Counted from the stretch's first letter, positions 36,320 through 49,736 are shown. The stretch: 64,000 nt of DNA from Geopseudomonas sagittaria (GCF_900115715.1 NZ_FOXM01000015.1:46702-110701); one strand, 5' to 3'. Numbers and translations are program-made. The notes: generated by a model from the sequence alone, not told the origin.

Positions 36320-36502
36320 TTACCAGCGCGGCCGCAGCCAGTAGGCCAGCCCGGCCACCAGGGCCACGGCCAGCCCCATCAGCAGCTGGTCGGTGCCGAT
36401 CATGTGATGCAGGAGGCCGTGTTCGCTGGTGTGCTGATGGCCGACATGGGCGAAGGCCGGCAAGGTGGTCAGAGACAGGACGAAGGCAAGGGTCTTTTTC
36501 AT
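36320..36502 (-). CDS. small membrane protein, UreJ/HupE-like N-terminus
   Basis: 60 residues: a signal-peptide-like start (MKKTLAFVLSLTTLPAFAHVGHQH), a His-rich segment (HxxHQHTSEHGLLHH) and one membrane helix (LMGLAVALVAGLAYWLRPRW). HupE/UreJ nickel transporters begin with the same processed AHxGH motif but are about 190 residues long, so this is a miniature or truncated version. The frame is clean and the spacing to ureE and ureF is normal (20 and 12 bp), which suggests it is kept. It may bind nickel at the membrane. Confidence 0.7.
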   Translation of the reverse strand: MKKTLAFVLSLTTLPAFAHVGHQHTSEHGLLHHMIGTDQLLMGLAVALVAGLAYWLRPRW

Positions 36503-36522
36503 GGTCGGTGCTCCGATGGAAC

Positions 36523-37032
36523 TCAGTGGTGGTGATGGCCAGGGGCGCGCACGAACGGATGGTCGTGGCCATGACTGTGACTGTGGGAATGACCGTGGCC
36601 GTGCGGCGCGCTCTGGTAGGCGCCGGCCTCCGGCTCGAAGGGTGCCTGCTCGATCACCACCTCGAGGCCCAGGCCGCGGACCATGTCGTCGAGCACGTGG
36701 TCGTGCTGATAGCGTGCCAGGCCGGCCTCGATCTGCAGCGGCACGTGGCGGTTGCCCAGGTGGTAGCAGGCGCGCGCCAGCAGCAGCGGATCGGCGCAGC
36801 GCACGGTGGACACCTGCTCGGGCGCGGCGAGAACACGCACCACCTCGGCGCCGGCTTCATCGGCGAGCAGCTCGCCGCCACGGATCAGCTGACCGCGCTC
36901 GAGCAGCAGGCCGGCCTCGCGGCCGTCGTCGAGGCGGATGCGCACGCGGCTCTTGATCCGCGTGTCGAGGTCGAGGGTAGCGGTGGCGCTGACGGTGGCG
37001 GCCTCGCTCACCCTGCGGGTCAACATAAGCAT
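36523..37032 (-). CDS. ureE: urease nickel chaperone UreE
   Basis: 169 residues: peptide-binding N-terminal domain, metal-binding domain with ACYHLGNRHVPLQI and YQHDHVLDDMVRGLG, and a histidine-rich tail (HGHGHSHSHSHGHDH, ending HHHH) that stores nickel. Start is the first of two close ATGs (MLMLTRR). 26 bp after ureC. Confidence 0.97.
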   Translation of the reverse strand: MLMLTRRVSEAATVSATATLDLDTRIKSRVRIRLDDGREAGLLLERGQLIRGGELLADEAGAEVVRVLAAPEQVSTVRCADPLLLARACYHLGNRHVPLQIEAGLARYQHDHVLDDMVRGLGLEVVIEQAPFEPEAGAYQSAPHGHGHSHSHSHGHDHPFVRAPGHHHH

Positions 37033-37058
37033 TCGGCTTCTCCTCGGAATAGGCCGCT

Positions 37059-38758
<1,700 letters not shown>

Positions 38759-38762
<4 letters not shown>

Positions 38763-39076
38763 GCCTTTTCCTCCAGTTTGCCCATCACCTCGCCGCGAAA
38801 GCCATAGACCTCGCGCTTGCCGGCCAGCGCCACCAGGGTGACGGTGCGCGCCTGGCCGGGCTCGAAGCGCACCGCGGTGCCGGCGGCGATGTCCAGGCGA
38901 AAGCCGCGCGCCTGCTCGCGCTCGAACACCAGCGCCGGGTTGACCTCAAAGAAGTGATAGTGCGAGCCGACCTGCACCGGGCGGTCGCCGTGGTTGGCCA
39001 CGGTCAGGCTGACCCGCTCGCGGCCCTCGTTCAGCTCGATGTCGCCTGCGGCGACCTGGATTTCTCCGGGAATCAT
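38759..39076 (-). CDS. ureB: urease beta subunit
   Basis: 105 residues starting [19 protein letters not shown], with [18 protein letters not shown] and [12 protein letters not shown], all typical. The ATG overlaps nothing upstream because a 140-bp repeat element separates it from ureA. Its 3' end overlaps ureC. Confidence 0.98.
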
Positions 39077-39096
39077 GGTTCTCTCCTGAGTCCGCA

Positions 39097-39236
39097 GAGC
39101 CGGTTCACGATCTCGCGAGCTAGAGCCAGGCAAGGCGAAACTGGTTGAGGAAGCGGAGTTTGCTCAATGCAAATGAGCATTCCGAAACCAGTTTCAACGC
39201 CGCATGGCCGACGCTCAGCAGATCGTGGGCCGGCTC
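39097..39236. repeat. palindromic MITE-like element between ureA and ureB
   Basis: Outer arms GAGCCGGTTCACGATCT (39097-39113) and AGATCGTGGGCCGGCTC (39220-39236) are inverted, 15 of 17 matching. Inner arms GAAACTGGTT (39137-39146) and AACCAGTTTC (39186-39195) are perfect, with a TGCTCA/TGAGCA hairpin between. The CAAGGCGAAA...AACGCCGCATGGCC character matches a repeat I know from pseudomonad genomes. Its right end abuts the ureA stop codon. Confidence 0.8.
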
Positions 39237-39539
39237 TCAGATGATCGGGTTGTGCACGGTTACCAGCTTGGTGCCGTCGGGAAAGGTCGCCTCGACCTGC
39301 ACGTCGTGGATCATCTCCGCCACGCCGTCCATCACCTGCTCGCGGCTCAGCACCTGGCGGCCGGCCTCCATCAGCTCGGCGACGGTGCGGCCGTCGCGGG
39401 CGCCTTCCAGCACGGCGGCGCTGATCAGCGCGATGGCTTCCGGGTAGTTGAGCTGCAGGCCGCGGGCCAGGCGGCGCTCGGCCAGCAGCGCAGCGGTGAA
39501 CAGCAACAGCTTGTCTTTCTCTCTCGGGGTCAGCTCCAT
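39237..39539 (-). CDS. ureA: urease gamma subunit
   Basis: 100 residues starting [23 protein letters not shown], with [21 protein letters not shown] and [21 protein letters not shown], diagnostic and full length. It lies 9 bp after ureD and is followed by the palindromic element that separates it from ureB. Confidence 0.98.
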   Translation of the reverse strand: MELTPREKDKLLLFTAALLAERRLARGLQLNYPEAIALISAAVLEGARDGRTVAELMEAGRQVLSREQVMDGVAEMIHDVQVEATFPDGTKLVTVHNPII

Positions 39540-39548
39540 GGCTCTCTC

Positions 39549-40366
39549 TCAGGTGGCCCAGATGCGCGGCGGGCACGGCGCCAGGCCGACTACGACCGGG
39601 CGCAGGGCGTGCCACAGCCGCTGCAGGGTGGATTGCAGGCGCTGGTTGTCGTCATCGAGCAGACGCACCACCAGCAGGGAGTCCAGCAGGGTCGCGCCGG
39701 CTGGAACGGGAAGCGGGTCGAGGATGGCGCGCGCCAGCTCGAGCAGGGCCGCGTCGGCCGGCGCGGCGCAGAAGGTGGCGACCATCGGGTAGCCGGCCAG
39801 CTTGCTCAGGCGCCCGTCCTCGATGCGCAGGCGCTCGTGCAGATGCGGTTCGCCGCCCAGATCGAGCTGCAGGCGGCTGTCCAGCGCGCCGTGCTCGAAG
39901 CGTTCGCCCATCACCGGGCGGCCGAGGCACAGGCTTTCCCAGGCCAGCAGGCGCGCGCCGGGCGCCAGGTCGAAGCGGCTTTCCAGCGCCACCCGGGCCC
40001 CAGGGAAGAAGATGCTGTCCTGCGGCAGCCACTCCAGCACGCTGTCCTCGGCGAGGGTGAAGCGCTGCTGCAGCGCCGAGATTGGTCCGGCGCTGCGGTA
40101 GAACTTGGTAGCACCGGGCATGGTCAGCAGCGCGTGGCTGTCGGGCTCCAGGTGGATGTCTAGGGCCAGGCGGTCGCCGCCGACCACCCCGCCGGGCGGG
40201 TGCAGCAGGTAGATGTGACAGGGCGCGCCTTCCGGGTAGAACGGCCGCTGCACGGTGAGCGGGCCGTGATGGCGGCGGCCGGCCAGCACCGTGCGCGGGC
40301 CGCGCCGTTCGAAGCGCAGCGCCAGCTCGGCGCGCCAGCCGTCGTGGTGTTCGAGGATCGCCTGCA

Positions 40367-40367
<1 letters not shown>
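39549..40367 (-). CDS. ureD: urease accessory protein UreD
   Basis: 272 residues, UreD/UreH family: FYPEGAPCHIYLLHPPGGVVGGDRL split over residues 45-65, LLTMPGATKFYRS near 85, LEWLPQDSIFFPGA near 115. It docks on the urease apoprotein and recruits UreF-UreG for nickel insertion. The ATG overlaps the stop of the response-regulator gene (ATGA), tying regulator and urease genes into one operon. Confidence 0.96.
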
Positions 40368-41031
<664 letters not shown>

Positions 41032-41035
<4 letters not shown>

Positions 41036-44000
41036 GGCGAAGACTCCATCGGGGATTGCGCGGCGCGCGGCGTGGCCTGGGCCAGGCAGCGCGCCAGTTC
41101 GTCGAGCTGGAAACGCCGGGCCAGGCCGCGCAGGCGCTCGATGGCCGGCGCGCAGCCTGGCTCCTCACGCTCCAGGCGGTCGAGGCGCTCGATCACGCCG
41201 CGCACGTAGCCTAGCGAGGCCAGCTCGCCCAGCTCGGCCAGCGCCTGTGCCGGCAGGTCGAGGGATGCGGGCGGCGCCGGCTCGGCGCTTTCGCGGCGCA
41301 GCCAGTCGAGGCCCAGGTGCTGGCGGATCTTCTCCAGCAGCGCCGGGCCGTGCACCGGCTTGGCCAGGTAGTCGTTGCAGGCGGGGTCGAGACGACGCTC
41401 GCCCTCGTCGGCGAAGGCGTTGGCGGAGACCACGATGATCGGCGCCTGCGAGCCGACCGACTGGCGGATCAGCCGGCTGGTCTGCCAGCCGTCCATCTGC
41501 GGCATCGACAGGTCCATGAGGATCAGGTCCGGGTTGAGCAGCGACACCTGGCTCAGCGCCTCCTGGCCGCTGGCGGCCATGGCGATGTCGAAGCCCAGCG
41601 GTTCGAGCAGGCCGGCCAGCACCTTGCGATGCTCGAGATGGTCGTCGACCACCAGGATGCGCCGGCGCGGGCCGCGGTAGCCGACGATGTCGTGCTCCTG
41701 GGCGAGCAACGCCTGCGGCACGCGCACCGCCGGCAGGTACAGGCGCAGCTGGAAGCGGGTGCCCTGCCCCGGCTGGCTGCTCACCGTCAGCTCGCCGCCC
41801 ATCAGCACGCTGAGCATGCGGGCGATGGTCAGCCCCAGGCCCAGGCCGTGGTCCTGGCGCGCCGGATCGCCGCGCTCGAAGGGCTGGAACAGCCGCTCGA
41901 GCTGCTCGGCGGCCATGCCGATGCCGGTGTCGAGGATCTCGAAGGTGGCGGTCTGGCGCAGGTAGGCGACGCGCAGGGTGACGCTGCCCTGCTCGGTGTA
42001 GCGCACCGCGTTGCCGAGCAGGTTGATGAGGATCTGGCGCAGGCGCTTCTCGTCGCCGCGCACCACCGCCGGCAGGCCGGCGCTGCGCTCCAGGCGGAAG
42101 GCCAGGCCCTTCTCGGCGGCCTGCAGGGCGCACATCTTGCCGAGCTGGTCGACGAACTCGGCGAAGTCGATCTCGCACGGCTCCAGATTGAGCTTGCCGG
42201 CCTCGATCCGCGCCACGTCGAGCAGGCCGTCGATCAGCGACAGCAGATGCGCGCCGCTGCGGTGGATGGTGGCGAGGGCGTCCTGCTGGCGCTCGGCCAG
42301 GCCGCTGTCGCGACGCAGGATCTGGGTGTAGCCGAGGATGCTGTTGAGCGGGGTGCGCAGCTCGTGGGATAGGCCCGTGACGTAGCGGCTCTTCGCCGCG
42401 CTGGCTGCCTCGGCAGCCTCCTTGGCCTTCTGCAGCTGGGCGTCGGTCTCCCGGTGCGCGTCGATCTCCTGGATCAACAGGCGGGTCTGGCGGCTCGACT
42501 CCTCCAGTGCGACGCGGCGGCTCTCACGGTTGAGCACTACCCACCAGGCCAGCACGCCGACGAACAGGGCGAGGATGAAGAACGCCTTGATGAAGCCCTG
42601 CTGCAGGGTCTGCGCGGCGTCGGCGGCCAGGCCATGGGCGACCTGGCCGTAGACCAGCGCCAGGGCGCCGGCAAGCAGGACGCTCATCAGACCGAACACC
42701 AGCAGGTAGTGCAGCAGGCGGGTATGCAGACGCGGCACGGCGACGCCGGGCAACAGGCGGCCGAGCCAGCTTTCCAGGCGTTCATGCAGCGGCACGCTCG
42801 GCTTGCACTGGTCGCCGCAACGGGCATCCAGCGAGCAGCACAGCGAGCAGATCGGTGCGGCGTAGGCCGGGCAGAAGGCCATGTCGGGTTCCTCGTAGGC
42901 GTTGCCGCACACCCCGCACTCGACCTTGCCCTGCTGGCGGTGCGGGTGCAGCAGCTCCGGCTGGTGGGCGCGGGCGATGTAGTAGCGCCCTTTGGTCAGC
43001 CAGGCCAGCAGCGGTGCGGTGAGCAGCGCGGTGCCGAGGGCGATCAACGGCGCGAGGGCCTGGGCCAGCGCGCCGAACGCGCCGGCGTAGGCGAGGATCG
43101 CCAGCAGCGAGGCGAGCAGCATGGCGCCGACGCCGACCGGGTTGATGTCGTGCAGGTGGGCGCGCTTGAACTCGATCAGCCGTGGCGACAGGCCCAGCGG
43201 CTTGTTGATCACCAGGTCGGCGACCATGGCGCCGATCCAGGCGATGGCGACGTTGGCGTAGAGGCCGAGCACTTGCTCGATGGTTTCGACCACGCCCAGC
43301 TCCATCAGCATCAGGGCGATGCCAACGTTGAATACCAGCCATACCACCCGTCCCGGATGGCTGTGGGTGACGCGGGCGAAGAAGTTCGACCAGGCCAGCG
43401 AGCCGGCGTAGGCGTTGGTGACGTTGATCTTCACCTGCGACACCACCACCAGTAGCACCATGGCGGCCATCGCCCAGCGCGGGTCGGCGAACACCTGCTC
43501 CCAGGCCACCCGGTAAAGCTGCGCCGGCTCGTCGGCATGTTCGGCACTCACCCCGTGCTGCAGGGCGAGCACAGCGAGCAGCGCGCCGCCGAGCATCTTC
43601 AGCGCGCCGGGGACGATCCAGCCGGGGCCGGCCAGCAGCAGCGCCGCCCACCAGCGTCCGCGGTTGGCGGCGGTCTTCTCGGGCAGGAAGCGCAGGTAGT
43701 CGACCTGCTCGCCGATCTGCGTCACCAGCGCCAGCACTAGGGTGCAGGCCAGGCCGAAGGACAGCAGGTCGAAGCCGTTGTCGCCACGATTGCCGGCGAA
43801 GCTCGCCAGCTCGCCGGGCAGCTGCGGATGGGCGAGCAGCACGGCGACGTAGGGCACCAGCAGCAGGAGCAGCCACAGCGGCTGGGTCCAGGCCTGCAGG
43901 CGGCTGATCCGGGTGATGCCGTAGATCGCCAGCGGGATGACCACCAGGGCACTGACCACGTAGGCGAGGCTCAGCGGAATGGCGAAGTACATCTGCAGCG

Positions 44001-44424
44001 CCACCGCCATCACCGCCGCCTCGAGGGCGAAGAACAGGAAGGTGAAGCTGGCGTAGATCAGCGAGGTGATGGTCGAGCCGATGTAGCCGAAGCCGGCGGC
44101 GCGGGTCAGCAGATCCATGTCGATGCCGTGACGCGCTGCGTAGTAGCTGATCGGCAGGCCGGTGAGGAAGATCACCAGGCTCATGGCGAGGATCGCCCAC
44201 AGGCTGTTGGTAAAACCGTAGTTGAGCACCAGGGTGGCGCCGATCGCCTCCAGCACCAGGAACGACAGAGTGCCGAGGGCGGTGTTGGCGATGCGTCCCT
44301 CCGACCACTTGCGAAAGGATTTGGGCGTGTAGCGCAGGGCGTAGTCTTCCCGCGTCTCGTCGGCGACCCAGCCGTTGTAGTCGCGGCGGATGTTGACGAT
44401 GCGCTGGGGTCCGTTGGCGTGCAC
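41032..44424 (-). CDS. NCS1-transporter-fused hybrid sensor histidine kinase
   Basis: 1130 residues from a GTG preceded by AGGAAG. Residues about 15-480 form a 12-helix NCS1 nucleobase:cation-symporter-like domain (start DETREDYALRYTPKSFRKWS; middle KINVTNAYAGSLAWSNFFAR). About 500-540 is a Cys-rich zinc-ribbon-like segment (CGVCGNAYEE, CSLCCS, CGDQC). Two more membrane helices and a coiled coil lead to HisKA (SHELRTPLNSILGY, His near 686), HATPase (GLGLGLTIARML), a receiver (ILMDLSMPQMDGW) and a helical C-terminus without a clear Hpt histidine. The transporter part probably senses urea or a related compound; the partner is the adjacent LuxR regulator. Divergent from urtA. Confidence 0.93.
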
Positions 44425-44606
44425 GGCGGGGGCTTCCTGTAAAAGATGCCGTGCACATGCAAGGAGCGCGCCACGCCCCGTTGCGGGGCCTGGTTGTGCA
44501 GACTGCAGGCCCTCTACTGCGGGCCTTGCCAGTCGATGCGGGCGGGATGTGCACCATGCTCTCTTCATGGGTGCAAAGGATGCACCAGTGCGGCGCAGCA
44601 ACTGGA

Positions 44607-44635
44607 TACGTCAGATGACGTAGGCGTCTACGTCA
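44607..44635. promoter_or_regulatory. triple TACGTCA dyad, candidate operator for urea regulator
   Basis: TACGTCA-GA-TGACGTA (44607-44622) is a perfect dyad and shares its right half with TGACGTAG-GCGT-CTACGTCA (44616-44635), also perfect in its 8-bp arms. It lies 74 bp upstream of urtA and about 180 bp upstream of the divergent kinase gene. Best candidate site for the LuxR-type regulator. Nothing else in 44425-44708 is gene-like. Confidence 0.65.
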
Positions 44636-44708
44636 GCCTGCGTATAACGCCCCGGACTGCGTGCGGACCATGCTGTGAACCATCCAACGCTCACCGGAGA
44701 TTCACTGC

Positions 44709-45977
44709 ATGAAACGCCGTCCCCTGCTCAAGTCCGCCTTCGCCGCCAGCGCCCTGATGCTAAGCGGCCTGTTCCCCTTCACCGTGCAGGCCGCCGAGAC
44801 CATCAAGGTCGGCATCCTGCACTCGCTGTCCGGGACCATGGCCATCTCCGAGACCTCGCTCAAGGACATGGCGCTGATGACCATCGAGGAGATCAACGCC
44901 AAGGGCGGGGTGAACGGCAAGCAGCTCGAGGCTGTGGTGGTCGACCCGGCCTCCAACTGGCCGCTGTTCGCCGAGAAGGCCCGCCAGCTGCTGACCCAGG
45001 ACAAGGTCGACGTGGTGTTCGGCTGCTGGACCAGCGTGTCGCGCAAGTCGGTGCTGCCGGTGTTCGAGGAACTCAACGGCCTGCTGTTCTATCCGGTGCA
45101 GTACGAGGGCGAGGAGCTGTCGCCGAACGTGTTCTACACCGGCGCGGCGCCCAACCAGCAGGCCATCCCGGCGGTCGAGTACCTGATGAGCGAGGACGGC
45201 GGCAGCGCCCAGCGCTTCTTCCTGCTCGGCACCGACTACGTCTACCCGCGCACCACCAACAAGATCCTGCGCGCCTACCTGAAGTCCAAGGGTGTGGCCG
45301 ACAAGGACATCGAGGAGGTCTACACCCCGTTCGGCCACAGCGACTACCAGACCATCGTCGCCAACATCAAGAAGTTCTCCGCCGGCGGCAAGACCGCGGT
45401 TATCTCCACGGTCAACGGCGACTCCAACGTGCCGTTCTACAAGGAACTGGCCAGCCAGGGCATAGCCGCCACCGACGTGCCAGTAGTGGCCTTCTCGGTG
45501 GGCGAGGAGGAATTGCGCGGCATCGACACCAAGCCGCTGGTCGGCCACCTCGCCGCGTGGAACTACTTCCAGTCGCTGGAGAACCCGGCTAACAGCGAGT
45601 TCGTCAACAAGTGGCAGGCCTACGCCAAGGCCAAGAACCTGCCGGGCGCCGACAAGGCTGTGACCAACGATCCGATGGAAGCCACCTACGTCGGCATCCA
45701 CATGTGGGCGCAGGCGGTCGAGCAGGCCGGCACCACCGAGGTCGACAAGGTGCGCGAGGCGCTCGCCGGCCAGTCGTTCGCGGCACCGTCGGGCTACACC
45801 CTGACCATGGACAAGACCAACCACCACCTGCACAAGCCGGTGATGATCGGCGAGGTCCAGGACGACGGCCAGTTCTCGGTGGTCTGGCAGACCGAAGGCC
45901 CGCTGCGCGCCCAGCCGTGGAGCCCGTTCATCCCCGGCAACGACAAGAAGCCGGATTACGCGGTGAAGGGTAACTGA
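44709..45977 (+). CDS. urtA: urea ABC transporter substrate-binding protein
   Basis: 422 residues with an exported N-terminus (MKRRPLLKSAFAASALMLSG, cleavage near VQAAE). The mature protein is a Leu/Ile/Val-type binding protein with the UrtA features KVGILHSLSGTMAISETSLKD, FGCWTSVSRKSVLPVFEE and LFYPVQYEGEE. It captures urea in the periplasm for UrtBCDE. First gene of the operon behind the TACGTCA dyads. A stable hairpin separates it from urtB. Confidence 0.97.
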   Translation: MKRRPLLKSAFAASALMLSGLFPFTVQAAETIKVGILHSLSGTMAISETSLKDMALMTIEEINAKGGVNGKQLEAVVVDPASNWPLFAEKARQLLTQDKVDVVFGCWTSVSRKSVLPVFEELNGLLFYPVQYEGEELSPNVFYTGAAPNQQAIPAVEYLMSEDGGSAQRFFLLGTDYVYPRTTNKILRAYLKSKGVADKDIEEVYTPFGHSDYQTIVANIKKFSAGGKTAVISTVNGDSNVPFYKELASQGIAATDVPVVAFSVGEEELRGIDTKPLVGHLAAWNYFQSLENPANSEFVNKWQAYAKAKNLPGADKAVTNDPMEATYVGIHMWAQAVEQAGTTEVDKVREALAGQSFAAPSGYTLTMDKTNHHLHKPVMIGEVQDDGQFSVVWQTEGPLRAQPWSPFIPGNDKKPDYAVKGN

Positions 45978-46011
45978 GCCCTGCGCGCCCTTCCTCCCCG
46001 GGAAGGGCATC

Positions 46012-46035
46012 GCCCGGCGTGATGCCACGCCGGGC
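46012..46035. terminator. hairpin between urtA and urtB
   Basis: GCCCGGCGTG-ATGC-CACGCCGGGC is a perfect 10-bp stem with a 4-base loop and no T tract; a smaller CCCTTCC/GGAAGGG hairpin lies just before. Likely an mRNA-stabilising or partial-termination structure that keeps urtA expression above the membrane genes. Confidence 0.55.
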
Positions 46036-46122
46036 CGCCTTGACCTCCCCGCCTTGCGTGGCCGGGAGGCTGGGATGAGGTCCGCCCTGTCCCGCTCCGC
46101 TGCTCTGCGAAGGACCCCCACC

Positions 46123-47691
46123 ATGCCTACTGTATTGATCCGCATGCTGCTGTCATTGGCGCTCTTGCTGCCACTGACCAGCCACGCCGGCGACGCCGCC
46201 GACTTCGTCGCTGCCAGCCCGGCGCGCCAAGCCCAGCTGCTGGAAAGCTGGGCTGCCCAGCCCGATCCCGCCCGCCTGCCGCTGCTCGACGCCCTGCAGG
46301 ACGGTCGCCTGGTCGGCGACAGCGCCAAACAGCCCTTCATCGAACAGGACGGCCGCTACGTCGCCGTCGAAGACGCTGCCCAGCCGCAGGGCATACCGAA
46401 GAAGCTGCGCCTGAACAACCGCCTGCGCGGTCTGCTCGCCACCACCCAAGCCAGCCACCAATTGCTCGACCAGGATTCGACCGTACGCCTGGCCGCCGCC
46501 CAACAACTGCAGAAGAGCGCCAAACCGGCGCAGCTCGCCCTGCTCGACACGCGCCTGGCTGCGGAAGACGACGAGGCCGTGCGCGACGCCCTGGCCCTGG
46601 CGCTGGCCAACCTGCAACTGGCTGATAGCGACCCGGCGGTACGCCTGGCCGCCGTGCGCCTGCTCGGCGAGAGCGGCGAGCCGCTGGCGCGCACCCGCCT
46701 CGAGGCCCTGCTGGCCAGCGCGGAAAGCGACGCCCAGGTGCGCAAGGCCGCGCAGACCAGCCTCAGCCAGGTGGAACGCCGCCTGCTGGTCGGCGAACTG
46801 CTCGGCCAGGCGTTCAGCGGCCTGTCGCTCGGTTCCATCCTGCTGCTCGCCGCCCTTGGCCTGGCCATCACCTTCGGCCTGCTCGGGGTGATCAACATGG
46901 CCCACGGCGAGATGCTGATGCTCGGCGCCTATACCACCTGGCTGGTGCAGAGCGCCTTCCAGAAATTCGCCCCCGGTTACCTGGATCTCTACCCGCTGGC
47001 CGCCCTGCCGGTCGCCTTCCTGGTCACCGCCGCCATCGGCATGGCGCTGGAGCGCACGGTGATCCGCCACCTCTACGGCCGTCCGCTGGAAACCCTGCTG
47101 GCCACCTGGGGCATCAGCCTGATCCTCATCCAGGCGGTGCGCGTGCTGTTCGGCGCGCAGAACGTCGAGGTGGCCAACCCAAGCTGGCTGTCCGGCGGCC
47201 TGCAGGTGCTGCCCAACCTGGTGCTGCCGTACAGCCGGATGGCGATCATCGGCTTCGCCCTGGGCGTGGTGGTGCTTACCTGGCTGCTGCTCAACCGCAC
47301 GCGGCTGGGCCTCAACGTGCGCGCCGTCACCCAGAACCGCCACATGGCCGCCTGCTGCGGCGTGCCGACCGGGCGGGTGGACATGCTGGCCTTCGGCCTC
47401 GGCTCGGGCATCGCTGGCCTCGGTGGTGTGGCGCTGAGCCAGATCGGCAACGTCGGCCCGGACCTCGGCCAGAGCTACATCATCGACTCCTTCCTGGTGG
47501 TGGTGCTCGGCGGCGTCGGCCAGTTGGCCGGCACGGTGATGGCCGCCTCGGGCCTGGGTATCGCCAACAAGCTCCTCGAACCGCAGATCGGCGCCGTGCT
47601 GGGCAAGATCCTCATCCTCGCGCTGATCATTCTCTTCATCCAGAAACGTCCACAGGGCCTGTTCGCCCTCAAGGGCCGGGTGATCGACTGA
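46123..47691 (+). CDS. urtB: urea ABC transporter permease UrtB
   Basis: 522 residues. A signal-like N-terminus (MPTVLIRMLLSLALLLPLTS..HAGDA) and a soluble helical, HEAT-like region (about 25-225) precede a LivH-type permease domain with GLLGVINMAHGEMLMLGAYTT near 265 and a C-terminal LILALIILFIQKRPQGLFALKG. The long N-terminal extension is usual for UrtB of this group. Its stop overlaps urtC (TGATG). Confidence 0.96.
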   Translation: MPTVLIRMLLSLALLLPLTSHAGDAADFVAASPARQAQLLESWAAQPDPARLPLLDALQDGRLVGDSAKQPFIEQDGRYVAVEDAAQPQGIPKKLRLNNRLRGLLATTQASHQLLDQDSTVRLAAAQQLQKSAKPAQLALLDTRLAAEDDEAVRDALALALANLQLADSDPAVRLAAVRLLGESGEPLARTRLEALLASAESDAQVRKAAQTSLSQVERRLLVGELLGQAFSGLSLGSILLLAALGLAITFGLLGVINMAHGEMLMLGAYTTWLVQSAFQKFAPGYLDLYPLAALPVAFLVTAAIGMALERTVIRHLYGRPLETLLATWGISLILIQAVRVLFGAQNVEVANPSWLSGGLQVLPNLVLPYSRMAIIGFALGVVVLTWLLLNRTRLGLNVRAVTQNRHMAACCGVPTGRVDMLAFGLGSGIAGLGGVALSQIGNVGPDLGQSYIIDSFLVVVLGGVGQLAGTVMAASGLGIANKLLEPQIGAVLGKILILALIILFIQKRPQGLFALKGRVID

Positions 47692-48793
47692 TGAACATGC
47701 CCATGAATCCCATGCCTCTCAATAACAGCCTGCTGGCCCGTGCCACTGGCAAGCTCGGCCCGCGCGCGTCGCTGGGCCTCGGCTTGCTTGTGCTCGCCGT
47801 GCTGGTCGCCCTGCCGTTGCTGCACCTGCTGCCGGCAGACAGTGCCCTGCACGTATCGGCCTACACCCTGACCCTGGTCGGCAAGATCCTTTGCTACGCG
47901 GTGGTCGCCCTGGCCCTCGACCTGGTGTGGGGCTACGCCGGACTGCTGTCGCTCGGCCATGGGCTGTTCTTCGCCCTCGGCGGTTACGCCATGGGCATGT
48001 ACCTGATGCGCGAAAGCGCGGGCGACGGCCTGCCGGCGTTCATGACCTTCCTGTCCTGGACCGAGTTGCCCTGGTACTGGTACGGCACCTCCAGTTTCCT
48101 GTGGACCCTGTGCCTGGTGGTGCTGGCCCCCGGCCTGCTCGCCCTGGTGTTCGGTTTCTTCGCCTTCCGCTCGCGGATCAAGGGCGTGTACTTCTCGATC
48201 ATGACCCAGGCACTGACCTTCGCCGGGATGCTGCTGTTCTTCCGCAACGAGACGGGCTTTGGCGGCAACAACGGCTTCACCAGCTTCAGGACCATCCTTG
48301 GCTTCGACATCACCGCCACCGGCACCCGTGCCGTGCTGTTCCTGTGCATCGTCGCGCTGCTGGCCGGCAGCCTGTATCTGGGCCTCAAGCTGGCGCGCAG
48401 CAAGTTCGGCCGGCTACTCACCGCACTGCGCGACGCGGAGAACCGCCTGATGTTCTGCGGCTACGACCCGCGCGGCTACAAGCTGTTCATCTGGGTGCTC
48501 AGCGCCGTGCTGTGCGGCCTGGCCGGGGCGCTCTACGTGCCGCTGGTGGGCATCATCAACCCCAGCGAGATGTCGCCGACCAACTCCATCGAAGCGGCCG
48601 TGTGGGTGGCCCTCGGCGGGCGCGGCACCCTGATCGGTCCGCTGCTCGGCGCCGGTCTGGTCAACGGCATGAAAAGCTGGTTCACCGTGGCCTTCCCGGA
48701 ATACTGGCTGTTCTTCCTCGGGGCCCTGTTCATCGTCATCACCCTGTACCTGCCCAAGGGCGTGATCGGCCTGCTGCGCAAGGAGAAAGAGCA

Positions 48794-48797
<4 letters not shown>
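47691..48797 (+). CDS. urtC: urea ABC transporter permease UrtC
   Basis: 368 residues, LivM-type permease: LVWGYAGLLSLGHGLFFALGGY near residue 80, FGFFAFRSRIKGVYFSIMTQ near 160, FCGYDPRGYKLFIWVLSA near 260, and ITLYLPKGVIGLL at the end. Forms the membrane channel with UrtB. ATG overlaps the urtB stop; the 3' end overlaps urtD by 4 bp. Confidence 0.97.
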
Positions 48798-49609
<812 letters not shown>

Positions 49610-49618
49610 GCCCCGCAG

Positions 49619-49646
49619 GGTGGACAACGGCGCAGCCTTGTCCACC
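49619..49646. repeat. palindromic repeat between urtD and urtE
   Basis: GGTGGACAA (49619-49627) and TTGTCCACC (49638-49646) form a perfect 9-bp stem around CGGCGCAGCC. The sequence (GGTGGACAACGGCGCAGCCT) is a recurrent intergenic palindrome in pseudomonads. It lies inside the operon 9 bp after the urtD stop. Confidence 0.65.
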
Positions 49647-49736
49647 ACGCACCAACAGACAGTTGATGGTTGCCATGCTCCTGCGTGGCAACCCAGCCGG
49701 GGACGCTCCGGCATCCCCCTGCAAGAGGACCAATTC

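Noticed and set aside
46123..46800. N-terminal extension of UrtB considered as a separate fused sensor
   Set aside because: A soluble HEAT-like extension of this length is normal for UrtB proteins of this group.
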